Positions 52,160-62,915 of a stretch of DNA of 64,000 bases are shown piece after piece (within the stretch, counting starts at the first letter, position 1; each line of letters opens with the position of its first letter). This stretch comes from Drosophila miranda (lineage: Eukaryota; Arthropoda; Insecta; Diptera; Drosophilidae). The stretch covers positions 1,736,001 to 1,800,000 of the forward strand of contig NC_046674.1 of NCBI RefSeq assembly GCF_003369915.1, in the 5' to 3' direction. Under the pieces are notes generated by a model. The model searched no databases. It saw nothing but the letters and a program-made list of their open reading frames with translations, and was not told where the DNA came from. Position numbers and translations under genes: made by a program.

Positions 52160-53270
52160 TTTTAAAGCTATTTCAACGACATTTTACAGCTTATTGTCTT
52201 CTTACAGAGACCAAGAATAGGTATCGGGATCAGGATCTATACAAGATACTAATCAAATGCATGAATACGTCTAAAACATATCAATCTGCGAAAAGGTCTT
52301 TATTAATTACGTTTAAAAGCAGCTTGGAACACATTATCTTCGTATTAAATTAACAAGGTAGGGTATACAAATGTCCATACTCTGGTTGACAAGAAATGAG
52401 TCTTCAAATACCAGCAACATTAACGTCACAAAATTGCGACTATGTTTTTGTTGAACTATTTTGTTTAAACCTTGTTTTAGTCAAAATACAATAAGACAAA
52501 GACTAAAAACTAGCCAATCTTGTAGAAAATGTATTCATCAATGGCCTAAAATTATGTGGGCAAAACTAAAGGTTTTAGTTAGCCGGAATTATTCAACAGA
52601 ATATCGAAATTTAGCAATATGAACGACTATCCTTTTTGGTTTTTTTTGTTTGCCCATTTTCGCTAAAATCTTTTTTTGGATTAAATCCAACAAAAGCAAT
52701 TGTTTAAAATAAGCCAGTCAATAAGAAAATAGGTTAATTAATTGGATAAAATTATGTGGGCTAAATGTTCTATCTAGCTAATAATATTCGACGGTATATC
52801 AAAATTGAGCAATATGGTTTCCAATCCTTGACGGAGAACGATTTACCTATTATAAACCAAAGGGGTTTTTCAATTTTCCACCGAAAATAATGAAAATTTA
52901 ATAACTTTAGCGCAGTTCAGGTGAAAGTTAGCGTTGTTACCTGAAGTAGTTGAACTAATTAAATAGAGGGGGCTGAAGTGGGCTAAGTTCGTTTTTTTCA
53001 TCATAACGAGACGCTATATTGTTGTTGAGGAGCAAAAACAGCAGGAAAACAAGCCAAATATCTAAATTAAACCAGTCAAGTATTGATTCATTAATCGGAT
53101 AAAATTATATGTATGGGCAGGGCTGAGGGTTCTATTTAGCTAGTAATATCAAAATCGAGGAATATGTAAAATATGACTTGAATTCGTCAGTATATTTATG
53201 GTACATTTTTAAAATTAAACGGTATATTTTGGTATATTTCTGAGGGTCAGGCGGTATATTTTACGGGGTG
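52160..53270 (+). repeat. Dispersed AT-rich repeat upstream of Pdxk
   Basis: About 1.1 kb that matches 59500-60455 in the same orientation: TTAATTACGTTTAAAA, GTCTTCAAATACCAGCAACA, CCTTGTTTTAGTCAAAATAC and, at the 3' end, CTGAGGGTTCTATTTAGCTA. It has internal partial duplications (blocks beginning AAAATTATGTGGGC at about 52550, 52750 and 53099). No coding capacity. It may be a DINE-1/Helitron-like or SGM-type element of Drosophila. I did not recognise it with certainty. Confidence 0.65.
53092..53270 (+). promoter_or_regulatory. Repeat module upstream of Pdxk (motif 6-like promoter)
   Basis: Same block order as the module near mRpS35: ATCGGATAAAATTA, TAGCTAGTAATATC, ATCGAGGAATATGT, CAGTATATTTATGG, GGTATATTTTGGTATATTTC, CTGAGGGTC. 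It ends about 320 bp before the Pdxk ATG and faces the gene. Confidence 0.55.
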
Positions 53271-53587
53271 GGTGGGAGCCTTCCCACTGAGAGCTGAACT
53301 GATTATATTTCCAAGGTCTCTCAATTGTTGTAATTGGAAAAACGCATACTCTCATACTCTCTGAATCTCTCCCCCTGTCTGTGCTCACGACTTGTTGTTT
53401 ACGGGCATCACAATCTGTTTTGTGCCTCTTATCGGTAGTTTCGTTTCACAGACCGCTCCAGATAACAGCACTTGTATGCCCCCAGCTTCAAGTAACCATT
53501 GACCGGCAGTCTATATTCCTACTCCACCACGAAACCAGGTACCTTTCTTCTGTGGTGCGGATCAGCAGAGGAGATTGCTTGGTAAAA

Positions 53588-54615
53588 ATGGCATCAGCAG
53601 CAGCAACCAAACGAGTTCTCTCCATCCAGAGTCATGTGGTGCACGGCTATGTGGGCAATAAAGTAGCCACCTACCCGCTTCAGGTTCGTTATCTCCAACA
53701 GGCCAATACTTTTCAAGTTCCTTCATCTGTTGCTATCTCTGTCTAGTTGCTGGGCTTCGATGTGGATCCGTTGAACTCCGTACAATTCTCAAATCACACG
53801 GGCTACAAGACCTTCAAGGGACCCATTTCCAACGAAAAAGAGCTTGGTAACGTGAGCATCCATTCCATTGATGCTATGATTATGACTAACTCCATTCATT
53901 TACAGTCACAATCATCGAAGGTCTGGAGGGGAATGAGCTGCTGGGCCACTACTCCCACCTGTTGACCGGCTACATCGGCAATCCACTGTTCCTACGCGAG
54001 GTGGGAATCATTGTGCAGAAGCTCCGCCAGGCTAATCCAAATCTGGTATATGTCTGTGATCCTGTTATGGGCGATAACGGTCAGCTGTACGTTCCCAAGG
54101 AGCTGCTGCCTATCTATCGTGACGAAATCATTCCTTTGGCGGACATCATAACTCCGAATCAGTACGAGGTTGAGCTGCTCACGGGCAAGGAGGTGCGCAG
54201 CGAGACTGCTGTGTGGGAGGCCATGGATTGGTTTCATAAGCGCCAGATCAAGACGGTGGTCATCTCCAGCAGTGATCTCGGCCAGCCGGGCGTCCTGCGC
54301 GCCTTCCTAAGCCAGCTGAATGGCCCCAGGCTGGCTATCGATATACCCAAGCAGGGCGGCAAGGATCTGGTGTTCACCGGCACAGGCGATCTCTTTGCCT
54401 CCCTTTTCCTCGCCCATAGTCATGCCTGTGAAGATGTAAGCGACGTCTTCGAGAAGACTATTGCCAGTTTGCAGGCAGTGATCAAGCGCACTGTCGCGGC
54501 CCTACCGCATAACGACGGCCCAGTCAAGGCCTGCGAGCGCGAACTAAAGCTGGTGCAGAGCAAGACGGAGATCGAAAAGCCTCAGGTTCTCCTCAGAGCG
54601 CATCGCCTTAACTAG
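53588..54615 (+). CDS. Pdxk: Pdxk, pyridoxal kinase
   Basis: Exons 53588-53683, 53747-53846 and 53906-54615; 301 residues, close to the usual 300-312. It phosphorylates pyridoxal, pyridoxine and pyridoxamine with ATP to make the coenzyme PLP or its precursors (vitamin B6 salvage, cytosol). Family features: N-terminal [27 protein letters not shown], the nucleotide-binding [21 protein letters not shown], and the catalytic loop [12 protein letters not shown] with the general-base Asp at about residue 227. The start at [10 protein letters not shown] fits the family. The frame is open upstream to about 53381, but there is no ATG in it. Poly(A) signal AATAAA at 54745-54750. Confidence 0.95.
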
Positions 54616-54934
54616 ACCACGAAATTGCCCACGCAGGGTCAGCCAGACAATAACCTTCTTTTTGGTACCACAAGATGAACAGCAATTACGTTAATCATAT
54701 TATATTATTATACTATTATATACAACAGATCAACGATTACCTTAAATAAATATATGCTTATTGTACGTCTCCAGTCCAGACTGGCATCTTGACAGCTCAA
54801 AAGAACCACGAGACTGTCACATGCCACGGTCCCAGTCACGGCTCATACCCTTCGCCTTGCCACCAGCAGGTGGGTGGCTATAAAAGTGCACGTCGAACGC
54901 CGGGTAAACAAGCTTAACATTGAAAACAGAAGAT
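54616..54934. other. Pdxk 3' UTR and promoter of the next gene
   Basis: Holds the Pdxk poly(A) signal (54745) and, 50 bp before the next ATG, a TATA box. Confidence 0.7.
54879..54885 (+). promoter_or_regulatory. TATA box
   Basis: TATAAAA in the context GGTGGCTATAAAAGTGC, 50 bp before the ATG at 54935. It is the only clear TATA promoter among the genes here, which suggests regulated rather than housekeeping expression. Confidence 0.7.
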
Positions 54935-55405
54935 ATGTGGCTGCCGCTAATCTTTATTGCCTGTCTCACGGTTGCCAGCGGATCCGGGAGCGACGGAAAA
55001 TCGGGCGCAGAGACAGCCTTTGTGCCGCGATATTCTCTGACGGCTGAAAACAAGAACAAGGAACTGGACCTGAGTCCAGACGGCGATCGGCAGAGGCCCT
55101 CCATCAGCGAGAACGGACATCCGACGCAGAAGCCCTGGCGACGCGGAGAATACGCCTACGACAGTGTTTACACAACTAACTGGCCAGCTCCTTCTGCTCC
55201 CAATGCCATGCTGGGCCTTCTCGGTCCCCTGCTGGCACCCGGGCTCCTTTTGATGGGCGTAAATCTTGGTGCGCTTCTCTACATGCTCCTTGGCCTGCTG
55301 GGTCTGGCCCCGCCTCGGAGCAATAGACATGCGACTGCGGACGACATTTACCGCAGAGACAGACATAATCTTGGTGATGGCAAGGAAGCGGCCATATATT
55401 TTTAG
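54935..55405 (+). CDS. Small secreted or membrane protein, function unknown
   Basis: A single exon of 156 residues. ATG 54935 starts a clear signal peptide (MWLPLIFIACLTVASGSG), then a polar segment rich in Ser, Lys, Asp and Arg (about 20-85). A long hydrophobic stretch rich in Leu and Gly follows (about 88-127, NAMLGLLGPLLAPGLLLMGV and onward), and then a charged tail with RRDRH. The hydrophobic stretch is long enough for one or two membrane passes. It has its own TATA box and an AATAAA at 55481, so it is a real gene. I do not recognise the family. It lies between Pdxk and the convergent Klp67A. Confidence 0.75.
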   Translation: MWLPLIFIACLTVASGSGSDGKSGAETAFVPRYSLTAENKNKELDLSPDGDRQRPSISENGHPTQKPWRRGEYAYDSVYTTNWPAPSAPNAMLGLLGPLLAPGLLLMGVNLGALLYMLLGLLGLAPPRSNRHATADDIYRRDRHNLGDGKEAAIYF

Positions 55406-55606
55406 TTAAGCGCGAGACGCAGTTTTAATTTAAATTAAAAATTCATGTAAACAAAATATAAAGGGTGTGGTGTCTGTTTGAATAAAGTACTCAAGACGAA
55501 TATGGTGGAAGGTTTCAAGTTTGGATGGGTTGGGTTAGCTTAAGCTAACTAACTAGTAAGCGAAAAAAAAAATATAAATCAAAACAAACGTAGAGGGCGT
55601 CCCTCC

Positions 55607-58600
55607 TCATTTCTTCAAGCGAAACGATGCGGCCCGATTGAACTTTACCAAAGGCGGCTCCTTATTTCCAGTTCCCAGTGGTTTACGGGTTAACGTTGGA
55701 TTTCCCGACATTGCTGGGAATGGATGAAAGGAATGGGAATGAAATACCGAATAAAAGAACAGAAGAAGCCTTCTCTGGTACTAACCTTTTGCCACAAGGG
55801 CTCGCGGGCTCTTGCGCACATAATTTCCATTGAATTTTACGTTTTCCTTGGCTATTGAGGCCGCGGTCAGGGTTCGCTGCAGTCCTTGGGTAGTAAAGTT
55901 GCTAGACTTCAGCAGAACTGCAAGTGAAAAGCATTAATTAGGTTCAAATTACGTCTCGGCTGGGCTGGGCTGGGCTGGAAAAACTCGTCTATGAATAAGT
56001 ACCTTGCTTGATCTTGTCGTTGCCACCGCGTACATTTTGGTCGGAGAGCAGATCTGTGACAATGCGTTGGTGGACATTTCGCTGTTTTGTGACCGTCGAC
56101 GTCAGGGCATTGTAGGTAGTGCTTAGGACTTGCGTCTGGTTGAGATTATGTGGCTTCTTGAACGTCTTGTGCGCCTCGTCAGAGTCCGAGTCTGTTTCCA
56201 GGCTGTCGGTACTGTCCACACTCAAATGGAGATCATCGTCAATTTCAGCTTTCTGCACAAATTGGCGCTTTTTTGCACTGGCCGTTTTTGTAGTCGATTG
56301 TTCTTCGTCCTCCTCACTGGCTAGTAAACGCTTGTGCCCAGTCTTCTCAGTCTCGTTCGCTTCGAATTCTGTAGCGTTCGCCTCAGACTCAGCGAATCGC
56401 ATTTTTAGGTGCAGACGATCGTAACATGCCTGTATCTCCGGTGTCAACTTCTCCGCATCCTCGAGACGATTGTACGTCTGGCACAGGACATCGCAAGCCG
56501 TGGTAAAGGATTTGCGTATAATGTCCGAGTTCTCCACCAGCTCCCGGTTGATCAAGTACAGGTGATTGCTGGATATATTCTGCTTTGCCATCTGCAGTTC
56601 GAGATCCTTCCTCTTCACATAAAGGCCAAGGATTTGCTGAAGCTTCGATTGATTGACCTCGCGCTTCAGACTCTCCACTTCCCGGTAGGCGTGCTGCACC
56701 TTATCTTGCCAGCTCGGCAGCTCTTCCGTGTATTTGTCGTTTTGATTAGCCAGTGTAGTCATATAGTTATTAAAACGTCGGTAATCCTAAACAAATTAAT
56801 CGAATCATTCAATAAGTTCCGTTAAAACACAACTTAAAATTCAAGTAAGCCCGCGTATAGCATCGTTTCTTGACTATATTACGTCACGATATGTTACGTT
56901 ACGTTAGTCCGATTTTTTCAAAGTTGGCAGCCCCAAGAAACAGCTGTTCAGATCACTCGCCGCCGCATTTACTCAAACAAATTTACAAAACTGAAACAAA
57001 TGCTCAGGAATACGCTGCATTTAATAGCCCTGGGTGGGCGCACGGATCCAGTGCGGCGGTCACTGCTCCCTTGCACCGCCAGACTGTTGCCGGTAGAGAA
57101 GCGGGAGCAGCCGCAGCAAATACAGACCGGCTTGATGCAGGCGCGCGGTTATGCAAAAGGCAAGGACAAAAAGAAGGAGAAAGGCGGCAAAGGAAAGGCG
57201 GGAAAAGTGGAAATCAATGAGCAGCAACTGCGAGAGATTATCAATTTGGACAGCCTCAACACACAGATGGAAAGGTCGGTGCAGCAGATGAAGGAGGACT
57301 TTATCAAGCACCTGTCGCTACGCTCTACCAGCGGAGCCATTGACACGCTGCGCATCAAAGTGGACGGCGATGAACACGAGCTCCAGGAGCTGGCACAGAT
57401 ATCGCGAAAGAATCCTAAGACGATTATTGTCAACATGATTGCCTTTCCCCAAACCATTCCCGACGTGCTGAGGGCCATCGAGAAGAGCGGCATGAATCTA
57501 AATCCCCAGCAGGACGGCACGACACTGTTCATACCCATACCCAAGGTGACCAAGGAGCACCGCGAGAATCTGTCCAAGAACGCCAAGGCTCTGTTCGTCA
57601 AGTACCGGGATGCCATACGAAACGTTCAGAACGACCACATTCGAAAACTGAAGAAGCAGCCGGACGTCGGCAAAGATGATGCCTTTGCTGCCCAGACCCA
57701 GGTCACGGCCATTGGGGATAAGTTCATTGCCGAAGCGGACAAGCTGCTGGCCAGCAAGCAGAAGGAGCTGCTTGGCGATAATTAAGACTGATTGATGTGT
57801 TCGAGACCCGCTTCCGCTGATTCAAAAGCAAAATAAACTATTATCATTTGTTCACTTACCTCTTGGCACATCCGTTGGTCCTGGGACAACATCTTTCTGA
57901 ACTCCTCAAGGTCTTTTTTCAGCGTCTGACGATAATTAATAATCTTAATCTTACTCCGTATGCCGATTACGCGTTCCTGCATCGTCTTAGCAGTGGCATA
58001 TACAGCATCTATCCTGCCGTACCATGACTTCAGCTCCTGCGGATCGTAGCCATTGCTGCCTCCACGCTCTAGCTGAGCTACCTTCGCCTCCAACGCTTTG
58101 TTGCGCTCTTTCAGTCGCTCATTCTCGGCCATGACCTCGTCGATCTTCTTCACATAGAACTCGGTGGGCATTTTCGACTTGATCACGTTCTGCTTCAATG
58201 TGGTTCGGATCTTCTTCGCGCGACTAGCGTACTTCAAGGTGTTGTAGGTGTCTTCGTATGTAAGAGAGCTCATCGACACGTTGGCCACCATCAGAGTGCG
58301 GCAGTTGCCGCCTAGAGAGTCCTTAAGGATGCGTGTCAGGTTCGAGTCACGGTAGGGTATGTGCTTGAGGCCATCGGCCAACTTGTTGATGCAGTTTCCC
58401 AGTGCCAGAAGACTCTTGTTGATACTAGCACCTTCCTTGAAGCGCACACCAATACCCTTGGTGCTGGCCGCTCGTTCACTGCCAGCCAAATCAATCATCG
58501 ACAGCTTGACAGTTCGCTTTGTGTCTGTTTTCCGATCAGTGATACGTATGTGCACCTGGAAGATAGCATGGGATCGCGAGCTCTCTGCGTTGGCATCGGT

Positions 58601-59311
58601 TGGGTGTTGAGTGCGATGCCCGTTTCCTAGGGCCAGCATCCGCAGCAATTCTTCCGCGCTGTATATGGGCGTCAGTCGCAGCCCGCTCACAACCACACCG
58701 TTGGAATCCTCACGTAGTTTTAGCGGACCCGACTTTGTGAGCAGATTCATAACATGTTCGTTGTACACCTCCAGGTATGAGACACCCACATCGAACTTCC
58801 TCGCATCACTTTGCGCTTGGATCTTCTCGAACAGGTCGCGCATGGTCAGAAACGTTATGCCGGGAGTTGCCTCGCTGCCCAGCATTGTGAATGTCTTCCC
58901 GGCTCCTGTAGCGCCATACACAAACACAGAGCAGTTGTACCTGTAAATACACACACACAATTAGGGATGTGAAATACTTGTAAACAAAGGCATGTGAGGC
59001 CACCCTTACCCATTGAGCACCGCGTCGACCAGCGGCGCCGTACACTCTTCAAATAGTTCCTGATTTGTGTTGTCTATGTCGAATACGCGATCGAATTCCA
59101 TCGTCAGCTTCTTGTTCATGCGTTTTGTAATGTCGCGGTAATTCTGTTTGCTGCCATGGAAGAAGAATTCGTCGTCGTCTTCGTCTGGATCGAAAAGCAG
59201 CGCCGATTTATCCATAACCTTGATGATGCTCCTTTGCTGATGACCTAGCTCCTTAGCATTATACGGCCTTACGCGCACTGCCACCTTTATATTTGTGTGC
59301 TCCACAGGCAT
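55607..59311 (-). CDS. Klp67A: Klp67A, kinesin-8 motor
   Basis: Exons on the minus strand: 59311-59010, 58940-57860, 56786-56003, 55917-55786, 55713-55607. All are phase-consistent; 801 residues (about 814 in D. melanogaster as I recall). It is a plus-end-directed mitotic kinesin that limits microtubule and spindle length and is related to human KIF18A. The N-terminal motor has the P-loop GATGAGKT (110-117), switch I SSRSH (221-225) and switch II DLAGSE (251-256). The neck and coiled coil follow (about 330-400), then the tail with charged and Ser/Asp-rich segments. The C-terminus ends KFNRAASFRLKK. The second intron (57859-56787) contains the complete mRRF1 gene on the other strand. A DRE site lies about 190 bp upstream of the ATG. 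Confidence 0.95.
57000..57785 (+). CDS. mRRF1: mRRF1, mitochondrial ribosome recycling factor
   Basis: A single exon of 261 residues, nested antisense within intron 2 of Klp67A. An N-terminal extension of about 75 residues is Arg/Leu-rich with a Lys/Gly-rich end (KGKDKKKEKGGKGKAGKVEI), consistent with a mitochondrial presequence and linker. The rest is a full RRF domain: LNTQMERSVQQMKEDFIKHL, KNPKTIIVNMIAFPQTIPDV, FIPIPKVTKEHRENLSKNAK, VRN-like KYRDAIRNVQND. It splits post-termination mitoribosomes together with the mitochondrial EF-G2. The poly(A) signal AATAAA at 57832-57837 lies just before the 3' end of Klp67A exon 2 (57860), so the two transcripts probably overlap. Confidence 0.95.
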   Translation: MLRNTLHLIALGGRTDPVRRSLLPCTARLLPVEKREQPQQIQTGLMQARGYAKGKDKKKEKGGKGKAGKVEINEQQLREIINLDSLNTQMERSVQQMKEDFIKHLSLRSTSGAIDTLRIKVDGDEHELQELAQISRKNPKTIIVNMIAFPQTIPDVLRAIEKSGMNLNPQQDGTTLFIPIPKVTKEHRENLSKNAKALFVKYRDAIRNVQNDHIRKLKKQPDVGKDDAFAAQTQVTAIGDKFIAEADKLLASKQKELLGDN

Positions 59312-59502
59312 TATAATTTTATATCTGTTCGCAGAAGTTCTTTTAAAGATTCAATACGAAACCATACAGTTGTACCGCAAAATAATTTTCTTGTACAGGC
59401 TGGAAACGAGCGTTGTTGTTTGAATAGAAACTATCATTCCCTTTTGTAGGCGTCTTTCTCAAATTTGCTTTAGATCTGTATTTCCAGAGTTGCTACGATA
59501 AG

Positions 59503-59510
59503 TATCGATA
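59503..59510. promoter_or_regulatory. DRE (Dref site) upstream of Klp67A
   Basis: TATCGATA, the exact 8-bp DNA replication-related element bound by Dref. It lies 192 bp before the Klp67A ATG, as expected for a proliferation gene. Confidence 0.7.
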
Positions 59511-59519
59511 GTGGAGTGC

Positions 59520-60455
59520 TGCCAGAAATTTTTGTGCACAGTAAAGTTATTTTTTTCAATCGGATAAAATTATGAGCTAGAACTGAGGGTCCTAGCTAGC
59601 TAATAATATTCGACGGAATATCATAATCGAGGAATATGTGGAATATAACTTGAATTCGTCAGTATATTTACGGTATATTTTGAAAATGAGACCGTATATT
59701 TCGGTATTCACTTGAATCGGTAATAACCAGTAGGAAACACTGACTCCCGGCAACACTAATTTTCATACCCTAGGGAAAAGGATATTATAGAATTGAGAAA
59801 GTGTTTGTCATCCCAGGCTCCGTAGGTATCAGGATCGAGATATATATATACACTATACTAATGATATGCATGAATATGTCGAAAACATATAAATTTGAAA
59901 AAATTTCTTTACTAATTACGTTTTAAAAACAGTTTGAAACACAGGATCTTCATATTCAATTAACGACATAGGGTATACAAAGGTTATACACGCATCAAGT
60001 CTTCAAATACCAGCAACATTGCGACTGTTTTGTTTAACTATTTTGTTTATACCTTGTTTTAGTCAAAATACAATATAAGCAAGGACTAAAAACTACCCAG
60101 CCAGAATTTTTCTACGAAATATAAAAATTGAACAATATGAATGCTTATCCTCTTTCGTTATTTTGTGTGACCTATTTCGCTAATACCTCTTTTTGTTTGA
60201 CCTATTTCCTTGAAACCTTTTTTCAGACAAAATCCAATAAAACCAAGTGGGTAAAATAAGCCAGTCAGGTAGAAAATTGATTCATTAATCGTATAATATT
60301 ATGTGGGCAGGGCTGAGGGTTCTATTTAGCTAGTAATATTCGACGGAATATCATAATCGAGGAATATGTAGAATAGAACTTGAATTCGTTAGTATATTTA
60401 CGGTATGTTTTTAAATGAGACGGTATATTTTGGTATATATCTGAGGGTCGGACGG
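59520..60455 (+). repeat. Dispersed AT-rich repeat between Klp67A and FAM76
   Basis: A same-orientation relative of 52160-53270. It includes a first promoter-like module (59548-59730), the GGTATCAGGATC and GGGTATACAAAGG blocks, CCTTGTTTTAGTCAAAATAC, and a second module (60278-60455). Confidence 0.65.
60278..60455 (+). promoter_or_regulatory. Repeat module upstream of FAM76 (motif 6-like promoter)
   Basis: Same block order as upstream of mRpS35 and Pdxk. It ends GAGACGGTATATTTTGGTAT, CTGAGGGTCGGACGG, about 105 bp before the FAM76 ATG, and is followed at once by a DRE. Confidence 0.6.
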
Positions 60456-60460
60456 TTATT

Positions 60461-60468
60461 TATCGATA
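60461..60468. promoter_or_regulatory. DRE (Dref site) upstream of FAM76
   Basis: TATCGATA in the context TTATTTATCGATAAATCC, about 94 bp before the ATG. Confidence 0.7.
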
Positions 60469-60561
60469 AATCCGCGACCGATATATCCACTGCATCCCGG
60501 AACAACAAGTTTTTTTTTTTAACTCTAGCACAAAATTCAATTGCACGCAAATATCATAACC

Positions 60562-62915
60562 ATGAGTGCAAAAGTATTATTCGCTTGCTCCAAATGTTTC
60601 TCGCGTCATCCATACGAAGAATTATCCTCGGGACAGCAACTTTGCAAGGTGAAAAGCGAATGGCAGAGACAATTAAATAAAGAAAAAAAAAAAGAAAAAA
60701 TAGCATGACTGTGGCCCTAACAAAATGCAGTAAACAAAAGTTTTGATGTTTGTGTGTGTTTTATCTTGGCAAGCGACAGCAATGACGCGTCGCTTTGTTG
60801 CGAAAATTTTGCTGCGCATTTTAAGTGAAAATGGATGGCAAGAAGAAGCAGCGTCTGTCGCGGCCACAGCGTCAGTCGTTTGTCGTCGGTGGCTGCTGTC
60901 TGCTGCTGTGACTAATAAACAACCCGAACAGCACAGAAAAACATCCGCAGCATTTACTAAACCTACATTAACCTTGATTTTCGCAGGGCTGCCGTGGTTC
61001 TACCTCAATTGTTAAATGTACTTACTGCCGCTCGGAGTTTCAACCCGCCACGTAAGTTGAATGGATCCCCAGCCTGATAATGACCCTCTCTATTGAGTCT
61101 CCCATACATGTACTTCACAGCAAATCACAGAGTGCCTGTAAAAAATGCGAACACTATCTGGGAAAATACGGTAAGCCCAGTCCGTGCGAGTGCTGCAAGA
61201 TTGTGGCTGCCTTCGCGGGGTCCAAGTGCATGAGGTATGTTCACTTCTTGATTTCTCCTAGTTTGTATAAACTGAAACACAACTCTCGAGTAAATCTTTT
61301 GGTAAAAGTAGTTTGGTTCTATTCTGAGCAATGTATGGCCGTGTAATTTGAATGCACAATGTAAGAAAAAATCTTGAATATTCGAATTCTATTTTTCTTA
61401 AGTTAAACCACAGCTGTATATCGTTTTCTACGATACCAATCCCCATAGCCTAGCTACCCAACTAATTGTGCCTTCAAAGTACATGACTTTGTAACTCCTT
61501 CAGTAGTAGACTCTTCTTTCTTGATTTTCTATCTATTGTATCAAAGAACCAGTCAAAACCAAACAATACAACGTCTCTTATGAACGCAAAACATTTTTCT
61601 TCTTCTCTTTTCTGCTGCCACGTGTGAAAAAATTTAACAAACTCAAAATCACACAAAATCATGCAAAATAGATGCGCCAGCTACGAGGCAAAGTATGGAC
61701 CACCAGTCCACTGCGACGAATGCAAGCTGCGATCAGCCTTTGACAGGCGCGACGAGAACAAAAAGGTCAGCGTCCTTCACCCTCTCTCACTGCACCCGGC
61801 CAAGGAGCGCCCTTCGGAAGCAGCCCTTAATGTTAAAACCATAAATTTAAGACAAATATATGTAGAAAAATCGAGCGTGTTAAACTGTACCAATGCTGCT
61901 CGCCACTTCGTCGATTTGCACGAACCTAAGAATCATGTATTTGCGTTCATAAGAGACCAAATCTAGTCTAAGATTAGGGCTTAAGCCTTTGTAATCGCCC
62001 TTAATCAATCACGTTTCGTTTCGCTTCCAGGTCAATGGAAAACTCCTCTGCTGGCTGTGTACCTGCGCCTACAAGCGTGCTGTGCTGAAAGCCCAGCAGG
62101 AGGGCCGAATACCCATGTCCAAGAAGCGGCCGCATGAAAAGTCGTCTTCCTCGCACAGAGACAGCGCCTCGGCAAAGAAGCCCTCGCGCAACGAGCTCGG
62201 CAAGAGTGGCGGGAGCAACAATGCCGGCGGCGTTACGGCGGTGAGCGGAGCTGGATTGGATCTTCCGGACAAGATATCACGCGGTAACAGCGGCAACGGC
62301 ACAATTGCAGCCCCGGCTGCCATCACTGTGGACACTAATTCGTCCGATCATGTGGTGGCCATCACATACCTTAAGGAGCGCATCGCCAGCCTGGAGAAGC
62401 GTCTCAATCAAAAAGACAAAGAACTGCTGGAGAAGGATAAGCAAGTTAGTAACGCGCATGTCTTTCTATGACTAAATATCTGCTAATATCTGCTCATACT
62501 CTCTCCCTATTAGTTGACCGAGCTGAAAGGCAAGAACTTCGAAAAGGAAAATGACATGCGCAACAGGCTGAAGGAGGTCGAGCGTCTGCACGACATGAAG
62601 GTTGATAACTTGAACCGCAAAATTTCCAGTCTGATCAAGGACCTAGCCATCTTGAAAAGGAGCTGCAAAAAGGGGCCCAGCGGGCCCAGCAAGGCAGAAA
62701 GGGAAGCTATCAAGCGAGAGAATCTGTCGCCCAAAGAGGAAATTATCACGGCTGCACCAGAGAAACAACAGACCAAGACATCCGAGCCCGCCGACCTGGA
62801 CAAGGACGAGAAGAGTTGCGACCGTGAGGAAGAGCGCAGCGAGCAAGAGGATCGCGCCAGTGTTCGATCGCGCTCCGCCTCAGGCTCCAGCAGCCCCAGT
62901 CCGTCATCAAACTGA
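60562..62915 (+). CDS. FAM76-family protein
   Basis: Exons 60562-60648, 60987-61051, 61121-61234, 61672-61765, 62031-62444 and 62514-62915. All are in phase; 391 residues. The N-terminal ~140 residues align with human FAM76A/B: FACSKCFSRHPYEELSSGQQ, CTYCRSEFQ, CKKCEHYLGKYGKPSPCECC, CASYEAKYGPPVHCDECKLR, CAYKR. They hold a series of CxxC pairs that probably bind zinc. A Ser/Gly-rich, Lys/Arg-rich middle (nuclear localisation likely) precedes a coiled coil (about 225-300). The C-terminus is a charged Ser/Arg-Glu tail. Human FAM76B is a nuclear-speckle protein. The biochemical role in flies is unknown. No membrane segments. I do not recall the fly symbol. Confidence 0.9.

Larger units (their letters stand above)
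59312..60561. other. Klp67A-FAM76 intergenic region
   Basis: About 1.25 kb between divergent genes. It consists mostly of a second copy of the AT-rich dispersed repeat with two promoter-like modules, and two DRE palindromes at its ends. No coding sequence. Confidence 0.8.

Noticed and set aside
53381..53587. N-terminal extension of Pdxk
   Set aside because: The frame is open upstream, but it contains no ATG and lies in the presumed 5' UTR. The ATG at 53588 matches the family N-terminus.
58335..58350. tRNA B-box-like GGTTCGAGTC
   Set aside because: It lies inside the Klp67A motor exon with no A box or cloverleaf around it.
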